From Bradyrhizobium oligotrophicum S58 (GTDB taxonomy: Bacteria; Pseudomonadota; Alphaproteobacteria; Rhizobiales; Xanthobacteraceae): DNA of 64,000 nucleotides. The stretch covers positions 5,985,001-6,049,000 of the forward strand of contig NC_020453.1 of assembly GCF_000344805.1 (NCBI RefSeq), in the 5' to 3' direction. Position 1 is the stretch's first letter, and each line of letters starts with the position of its first letter. The translations under genes and the position numbers were made by a program. Shown here one piece after another: positions 35,901-44,900 of this stretch. The notes under the pieces were generated by a model. The model saw nothing but the letters and a program-made list of their open reading frames with translations. It was not told where the DNA came from and did no database searches.

Positions 35901-38900
35901 GAAAGTTGAATACGAGCCGCAGCTGACCGTCGAGGCCGACGCTGACGAACAGCGGATAGTTGCTGGTCTCCAAAATCCTGGTCCGGCCAGCGACGAGCCG
36001 TCCGCCCTTCGATTTCAGCGCCTGATCGACCGGATAGTTCTCGAACACCAGGATGCTGTCGAACAACGGACGTCCGGCGCGTCCGGCCAGCCGTTGAATG
36101 TCCGCAAGCGGCATCCAGCCATGATCCCGCAGAGCAAGATTGCGGTCCTGCAGGTTGCGCAGCCATGCGCCGACACTGAGCTGCGGATATTCGCGATCGA
36201 CCACCGGCAACGTGTTGATGAACAGGCCGACCATGTCTTCGGCCCCGGCAACAGCCGCGGGCCGATCTGACACCGTCACGCCAAAGCAAACCGTGTCCTG
36301 GCCAGTGTAACGACGCAGCAATTGCGCCCATGCGGCTTGAACGACCGTGTTCAAGGTGACGCGCTCGCGGGTCGCGAATTGCTGCAGCCGTTCGCTCAGA
36401 TCCTGGTCCACCGCCATGACGCGAGAGCCGTGGTCCATCGGTCCGTTGCTGCCGGCCGGTGCCACCAGGCTTGGCTCGTCGAGCTCGATCAGGGCTGCGC
36501 GCCAGAATTGCGCGGCGGCCTCGTGATCCCTCGCCTGGAGCCAGGCGATGTAGTCGCGATAGTGCAGCTGCTGCGCCGGCAGCGAGCCATGCTCCAGCAG
36601 TTGCATCACCTCTGCCACGAAACGCGCTGAGCTCCAACCATCCATCAGGATGTGATGATGGGTCCAGATCAGCCAATGACGGTCGTCATCGAGCCTGACC
36701 AGCGTCAGGCGCTGCAACGGCGGACACGCCAGATCGAAACCTTCCGCACGCTCACGCTGGGCGACCGCGTTCAGGGCGGCGTCGAGTGCTGCTGGCAAAA
36801 GTCCCGCGGCGCGGGTACGCCAATCGTCCTCGGTGAAGCGTATCTCCGCATGGCGATAGACCACCTGCTGCGGCGGTCCCGACAATTCGCGCCAGAGAAA
36901 ACCGGTGCGCAACAGGGGATGGCGATCACTGACGGCCTGCCAGGCCGCCCGCAGCTCACCTGCGTCGAGGCCGCGTATTTCGGCGGTCAGCTGGTTGACG
37001 TAAACTCCGGTGCCGTCGTCGTTCAGCGCATGGAACAGCATGCCCTGCTGCATCGGCGACAGCGGATAGATGTCCTCGACCTCGCGCCACTTCAGTGGAA
37101 GCGCGTCGATCTCGGCCTGGGTCAGCTTCGACAGCGTGACATCGGACGGCGTCAATCCACTTGCCCCGCTGGTGCAGTGATCGACGAGTTCGAGAAGCGC
37201 GGCTTCGAAACAGGCGGCGAGACGCGCGACCGTTGCTGCTCGATAACGTTTTCTGCTGAAGCCGAACGACACCTGCAGCCGGCCGCCAAGCACACGGGCA
37301 TTGATGCTGAGGATGTGACGCAACGGACTCGATGCGGCCCGGGATGATCCCGCGCTCTCCGGCGCAACCGCGAACAATGCGGCCTCGCCTGCGCCATCAT
37401 CCACCTGACCGAGATAGTTGAAGCCGATGCGCGGCTCACGGCCTGCACCAAGCACGGCACGCTGTGCTTCAGAGCCGAGATGGCGCAGGATGCCGTAGCC
37501 GAGCCCCCGATGCGGAACGGACCGGAGCATTTCCTTGGTCGCCTTGATCAGCGTGGCCGGCTCTTGTGCCCCGCCCGCGAGCGCCACGGGAAACGCCGTC
37601 GTGAACCAGCCGACGCTGCGCGACAAATCGAGCCCCGCGCCGATCTCCTCTCGGCCATGACCTTCGAGCTCGATCGCGATATTTTCCCGTCCGGACCATA
37701 GCCACAGCGCCCGCGTCAGCGCCGCAAGCAGGAGGTCATTGACCTGGGTCCGGTAGGCCGCAGGAGCCATGCCCAGCAGGCGCGCGGTCAGCGCGGAGTC
37801 GATGACCAGGGGCACTTCATCCGCATCGGCGACCGTGTCAGGACCGTCATGGTCATCATCGCACGACAGTTCGTCCGCCTGCGGGATCGCCGACCAATAG
37901 TCCAGCTCCCTGGCCAGTTCATCGGAGCCGGCATATATCTGCAGCGCAGCGCCCCACTGCGCGTAGGCATGGGTCTTCGGCGGCAGCGTTGCCGCCGCGT
38001 CTCCGCGCAACATCTGCTCGTAGGCGGCGGCCAGATCCTCGAGCAGCACGCGCCAGGACACGCCATCGACCACGAGATGATGGATCGCGACGAGGAGCCG
38101 CTGCTCACCCGACGGAAGGTCCATTCCGACGGCGCGAACCAGCGGGCCATGTGCGAGCGAGAGCGTAGCCTGCACCTCGGTTGCCAGTGCCGTGACAGCA
38201 TCGGCATTGGCGAGCTTGCACGTCCGGAACAACTCCGCGAGCGCCGGTGAAGGCCCATGCTCGGCGCGCCAGACGCCATCGGCTCGTTGGAAGCGCAGCC
38301 TCAGCGCATCGTGGTGAGCGACGACCGCTGAAAGCGCGTGCCCCAGCACAATCCAGTCGAGCCGGCGCTGCGGCTTGAGCAGCAAGGCCTGATTCCAGTG
38401 GTCCGGCTTCTCCAGATCCTGCTCGAAGAATCTGAGCTGAATCGGCAGCAGCGGCTGTGGGCCGATAACGAGGCCCTGCTCTGCCGTTGCTTCGAGCTGG
38501 ACTGCAGACCGGGCCTCGCGCGCCAGAGCCTCAAGCGTCTGGTGTTTGAAGACATCACGCGGCTCGATCACGACGCCGGCGCGACGCGCGCGACTGACCA
38601 TCTGCAGCGAGATGATGGAGTCGCCGCCGAGCTCGAAGAAATTGTCGGTGATCCCGACATCGGGCTGACGCAGCAGCTCGGCCCAGATCGCCGTGAGCAC
38701 GATTTCGTTCGGCGTCCGCGGCGCGATCCGCATGGCCGCGCCGGCACTCTCCGGCGCCGGCAGCGCCTGGCGGTCGACCTTGCCGTTGACCATCAGCGGC
38801 AGCCGGTCGAGCACCACGATCCGCGACGGCACCATGTAATCGGGCAGTTGCGCCGCCAAGGCGTCGCGCAGCGCCGCGCCATCGAGCGCGCTGTCGCCGC

Positions 38901-41900
38901 TGACATAGCCGACGAGCTGCCGGCCCGCGCCAAACTCGCGCGCGACCACGACGGCCCCGCGAACCGACGGCTGCTGCAACAGACGTGCTTCGATCTCGCC
39001 GAGCTCGATGCGGAAGCCGCGGACCTTCACCTGATGGTCGGCCCGGCCGACATAATCGATGGCGCCATCACTGCGCCAGCGCGCGAGATCGCCGCTGCGG
39101 TAGAGCCGCGCACCCGGCGGCCCAAACGGATCGGCGATGAAGCGCTCGGCCGTCAGCCCGGCCCGCCCGAGATAGCCGCGCGCAAGCCCGGTGCCGCCGA
39201 TGTAGAGCTCGCCCGTCGTTCCTTCGTCCACCAGATTGAGGTCGGCGTCAAGAATGCGCAGCACCGTCCCGGGGATGGGGTATCCGATCGGAACGCGGCT
39301 GCCGCTCGGACTGCGGCAATTCCAGAAGCTGGCGTTGATCAGGGTTTCGGTCGGCCCGTAGCGGTTGTCGAAGCGGATGGTGGGAAATACCGCACGGACC
39401 TGGTCCATCAGCTGGACCGGCAGCGCTTCTCCGCCGGAAAACAGCCGCTTCAAGCTCACGCATCGTCTCGCTGCGGGCTCAGCGATGAATTGCGCAAGCA
39501 TCTGCGGCACGAAATGCAACGTGGTGACATCGTGAGCGATGATCGCATCGATCAACCGCCCGGGCTCGCGGTGCGCGCCGGGAGCAGCGATCGCAAGCCG
39601 CGCCCCAACCGTCAGCGGCCACAGGATCTCCCAGACCGCGACGTCGAAGCTGAACGGCGTCTTCTGCAGCAGCGTCTCACTGGCGTCGAGCCGATATTCG
39701 GCCTGCATCCACGCCAGCCGTGCGGCGAGAGCGCCACGCGTGCAGGCGACGCCTTTGGGCACACCGGTCGAGCCCGACGTGTAGATCACATAGGCAAGGC
39801 TCTCGGGACGCACCGGGATCCTCAGGTCGGCGGTATCGCGCCTGGCAGCCGTCTCCGCGCGAGCATCATCCGCCGTTCCAACAACGATCAGGTCGACGCC
39901 GGCGTCGGCTGCCGTCAGGGTAAGCCGGTCGCGTAGCTGTGTCTGTGTCAGCACCAGCCGCGCGCGACTGTCGCGCAGCATCGCAGCGATGCGCTGGCTC
40001 GGATAATCCGGATCGAGCGGCAGATAGCCCGCTCCAGCCTTCAACACCGCCAGCACGGCGACGATCATGTCGATGCTGCGTTCGAACGCCAGCCCGACTG
40101 GAGCATCCAGGCCGATCCCGCGCGCGCGAATCCGGCGGGCCAGACGGTTGGCGCGCGCATTCAACTCGGCGTAGCTGATCCGCTCGCCCTCGCAGATCAA
40201 GGCGGTCGCGGCGGGAGACCGCCCGGCCTGCTGCTCGATCTGCGCCACGACATCGATCACATCGTCAGTGGTCGCCGGCGCGGCAATACCTACGCTCCAG
40301 TCGAGCACCCGCTGCTTCGCAACGTCATCCAAGCCGTGCAGCTCTGCGATCGGCCGGCTGCTTCCGTCGGCGATACGGTCGACCAGGCCAGCTAAGGCCG
40401 CCTGAATCCGCCCGATCTGCTGCCGGTCGAACCGGCCACGGTCGTAGCGGAAGCCGAGCCTGATGCCGGCTTCGGTGACGAAGACGGCGAGCGTCAGCGC
40501 ATAGTTCGTGATCGAGAGCTGCTCGGCGCGGCCTGTGCGGGGGCCGTCTCCCGGCTGAGCGCGCAGCACCTCGTCGACCGGATAGTTCTCGAAAACGAAG
40601 ATCGTGTCGAACAGCGGACGCCCGGCGCGGCCCGCGAGTCGCTGGATCTCGTAGAGCGGCAGCCAGCCATGCTCGCGCAGGTCGACGTTGCGATCCTGAA
40701 CGCTGCGTAGCCAATCGCCGACCGACGTCTGCGAACTGGTGTCGTCGAGCATCGGCAAGGTGTTGATGAACAGCCCGACCATCTCCTCCACGCCCGCAAT
40801 CTCGGGCGGCCGGCCGGAGATGGTGGCGCCGAAGCAGACGGCCTGCTGGCCGGTCAGCCGCCGCAACAGCTGCGTCCACGCGCCCTGCAGCATGGTGTTC
40901 AAGGTCACCCGCTCACGCCGCGCCGCGGCCTGCAGCCGCTCGGTCTGCGCCGCATCGATCAAGAGGTCGAGCGAGGCATGGCCGGCCGCAGGCTCCGCCG
41001 GCCCGCCGAGGGCATCGGCAAGCAGGGTGGGTTCATCGAGTGGAGAAAGAAGCCTAGACCAGAACGCGCCTGACGACTCGCTGTCCTGGCGCTGCAGCCA
41101 GTCGATGTAGTCGCGGTACCTGCCCCGTGGCGCAGACAGCGCCCTGCCCCGTACATGCTGCATGATCTCGGCGATCAGGCGTGCCGCACTCCAGCCGTCG
41201 AGCAGGATGTGATGATGAGTCCAGATCAGCCGGTGAACACCGCCGCCGAGATCGATCAGTCGGACCCGCTGCAGCGGAGGACGTGACAGGTCGAAACCAT
41301 CTCGTCGTTCGGCGAAGGCCGCGTCGGCGAGCGCAGCGGCGCGAGCGGTCGTATCCATCAATGCGACTCGGTCGCGCCAATCCTCGACAACGAAAGGGAC
41401 CTCGGCGTGGCGACAGACCAGTTGCTGCGGCGTGCCCGACAATTCGCGCCATAGGAAAGCGGTTCGCAGCACGGCGTGCGCCGCCGTCATCGCCTGCCAC
41501 GCCTCGCGCAGCCGCGTCGGGTCGACGCCGCTGACGTCGACGGCGATCTGGCTGACATAGCTGCCGCTATCGGCATCGCGGAGCGCGTGGAACAACATGC
41601 CCTGCTGCATCGGTGACAGCGGATAGATGTCCTCGATCTCGCGCCAGTCGCGCGAGGCTCCCAATAGATCGAGCTCCGGCTGGCTCAGCCGCGACAACGG
41701 AACGTCGGACGGCGTGATGCCGCGCACGCCGCTCGTACAGTGTGCGACGAGCTCGCGCAGAGCCGTCGCATAGCAGGCCGCGAGCCGTTCGATCGTCTCG
41801 CGGCGGTAGCGCTTGCGGCCGAAGCTGAACGTCAGCCGCAACTCGCGGTCCAGCACCTGGCCGTTGATGCTGAGCCAGCGGCCGAGCGGCGCGCTGGCGC

Positions 41901-44900
41901 TGCGCGACGGCCCCGCGCTTTCCGGCGCCACGGCAAACGCGCCGCCAGAGCCGACGCTGGCGCCGAACTGGCCGAGATAGTTGAAGACGATGCGCGGCTC
42001 CGCGCCGTCCACCAGCGCCTCGCGCTGTCCCCGGCTGCCGCAGTGGCGCAGCACGCCATAACCAAGGCCGCGGGATGGAATGGCGCGCAACTCCTCCTTG
42101 ATCGATTTGATCAGCGTCGCGTCATCGCTCGCACCGTTGGACAGACGGACGGGAAAGGCGATCGTGAACCAGCCGATCGTCCGCGACAGCTCCACATTGT
42201 CGAACACATCTTCGCGGCCATGGCCTTCGAGCTCGACAAGAACATCATCGCGCCCGCTCCAGGTTCCGACTGCACGGGCGAGCGCGGCGAGCAGCAAATC
42301 GTTGACATGGGTCCGATAGGCGGCGGGCGCGTCTTTCAGCAGCTGCGCCGTCAGAACCGCATCGAATGTGACCGCCACATCCTCGCCATCGGCAACCCGG
42401 TCGACGTCGCCATGGTCGTCGTCGCAAGGCAGATCACCGGCCACGGTCCGCGTCCGCCAGTAGTCGAGCTGGCCTGCCAGCTCCGCGCTCGCAGCGTAGG
42501 CTTCGAGCCTCCGGCCCCACGACGCCACGGTTTCGCTCTTCGCTGGAAGCGCAATCGCCGCAACACCCTGCGCGGCCTGTTCGTACGCCGACGCGATATC
42601 TTCGAGCAACACGCGCCAGGACACGCCGTCGACCACGAGATGATGCACGACGATCAGGAGCCTCTGGCTGCCGTCCGCCACGTCCATTCCCACCAAGCGG
42701 AGCAGCGGACCCTGCAGGGAGAGGCTCGCTTGAGCGATCGCGGCAACCGAGGTGATGTCGGCGGCATCGGCCACGATGCGCGTCCACAGCAGATCGGCGA
42801 GCGACGGCATCTCGCCATATCGTGCCTGCCACGCGCCATCGACCTCAGCGAATTGCATCCGCAGGGCGTCGTGATGCGACACGACCGCCATCACAGCCCG
42901 GGCCATCGCGCCCCAATCCAGCCGTGCTCCGGGCACAAGCAGGACGGCCTGATTCCAATGATGCCGTTCACCCGCGTCCTCGGCGAAGAAGCGACGCTGG
43001 ATCGGTAACAACGGCACCGGGCCACCGTCGGACTCGACCGGCCGCGCCGACGCGCCCAGGACCACTTCACTGCGCGCGACACGCGCCAGCTCCTGGAGCG
43101 TCTGGTGCCGGAACAGATCGCGCGGCTCGATCGAGAGGCCGCGCTGACGCGCCCGCCCGACCACCTGCAGCGAGATGATGGAGTCGCCGCCCAGCTCGAA
43201 GAAATTGTCGGTCAGCCCGACGTGCGGACGCCCGAGCAGCTCCGCCCAGATCGCCGCCAACGTCACTTCCGTTGGCGTCTGCGGAGCAACATAGTTCGCG
43301 TCTGCCGCCAGTTGCTGCGGAACGGGCAAGGCCTCACGATCGACCTTGCCGTGGGCCGTGAGCGGCATCTGCGTCAACGGCACGATCCGCGTCGGAACCA
43401 TGTAGTCCGGCAGCTCCTGCAGCAGAGCCGTCCGCAGCGTCGTCTCGTCGATGTCGCCGGCGCCGCTGACGTAGCCAATGAGCTGCTGTCGCCCGCCGAT
43501 GTCGCGCGCGACCACCACGGCCGACCGGACACCGGTTTGGCGCATCAGGCGCGCCTCGACCTCGCCCGGCTCGATCCGAAAGCCGCGGATCTTGAGCTGG
43601 TGGTCGGAACGTCCGACATAGTCGATCACGCCATCGGCGCGCCAGCGTGCCAGATCGCCGGTGCGGTACAGCCGGGCCCCCGGCTCGCCGAACGGATCGG
43701 GGACGAACCGCTGCGCCGTCAGGCCCGGTCGATTCCAATAGCCGCTTGCGAGTCCCTCGCCGCCGATATGCAGCTCACCGGTGACGCCGACCGGAACGAT
43801 GTTGAGGTCGCCGTCGAGAACGAGCGCGGAGCGCCGGCCGACCGGACGGCCGATCGGCGCATAGGCGCAGTCGATCTCGGCATCGGCATCGACCTTCCAG
43901 ACCAGAGGCGTGACCACCGTTTCCGTCGGGCCATAGCCATTGATCAGCTTGCGCGGCCGCAGTGCGTGCCTGACCTTGTCGAAACCCGATTTCGACATGG
44001 CCTCGCCGCCGAAGGAATACAGCGACACCGGCGGTGGATCGCCGCGCCACGCCGCGAAGTCGGCGAGCTGTTGCAGATAGGCTGGCGGGAAGCCAGCATT
44101 CGTGACCTGCTGTGCACGCATCACGTCGAGCGTCTGCTCGGCCGACCAGAGATCGGCATCGCGCATCACCAGCGCGGCGCCGCAACTCAGCGCGGTCCAT
44201 AACCGCTCATGCGCACCGTCGAAGGTGAACGAAAGGAAGTGCAGCTCGCGCGATTGCCGGTCCATCTCGTAAAGCTCGGCGGTGGCATCGCAATGCATTG
44301 CGAACGGCCCGTGGGCGACGGCGACTCCCTTCGGCACGCCGGTCGAGCCGGACGTGTAGATCACATAAGCGAGGCTCTGCGGATCGACCTCGACCGCAGG
44401 ATCGACTTCCGTTTCCTCAGGTGAGATGAGGCCGAGATCGAGGACGCGCACACTGGGCATCGCCGGCAATTGCGTCGAGCCGACGTCGGTCAGCACGACG
44501 CCTGCGCCGGCATCGCGGATGGTCGCCGACAGCCGCGCCGGCGGATGGTCCGGGTCGAGCGGCAGGTAGACGGCGCCCGTCTTCAGCACCGCAAGAAAAG
44601 CGGCGACCAGATCAGGCGACCGCTGCATCGAGATGCCGACCAGCGCACCAGGGCGGACGCCGTGCGCCCGGAGATGCCGGGCGATCGCGTTGGCACGGCG
44701 ATCGAGTACCGCATAGCTGATCGTCTCAGCACCAAAGAGCAACGCCGGTGCGTCCGGCGTTTCCAGCGCGTGCTGGACAAAGCTTCGATGCACCGGCCGG
44801 AACGGCGCAAACGTACGGGCACACTCATTCCACCGGGTCACGTCGTCATGTTGCTGCTTCGAGAGCAGATCGAGCGAAGCGATGGGGCGCTCCGGGTCTG

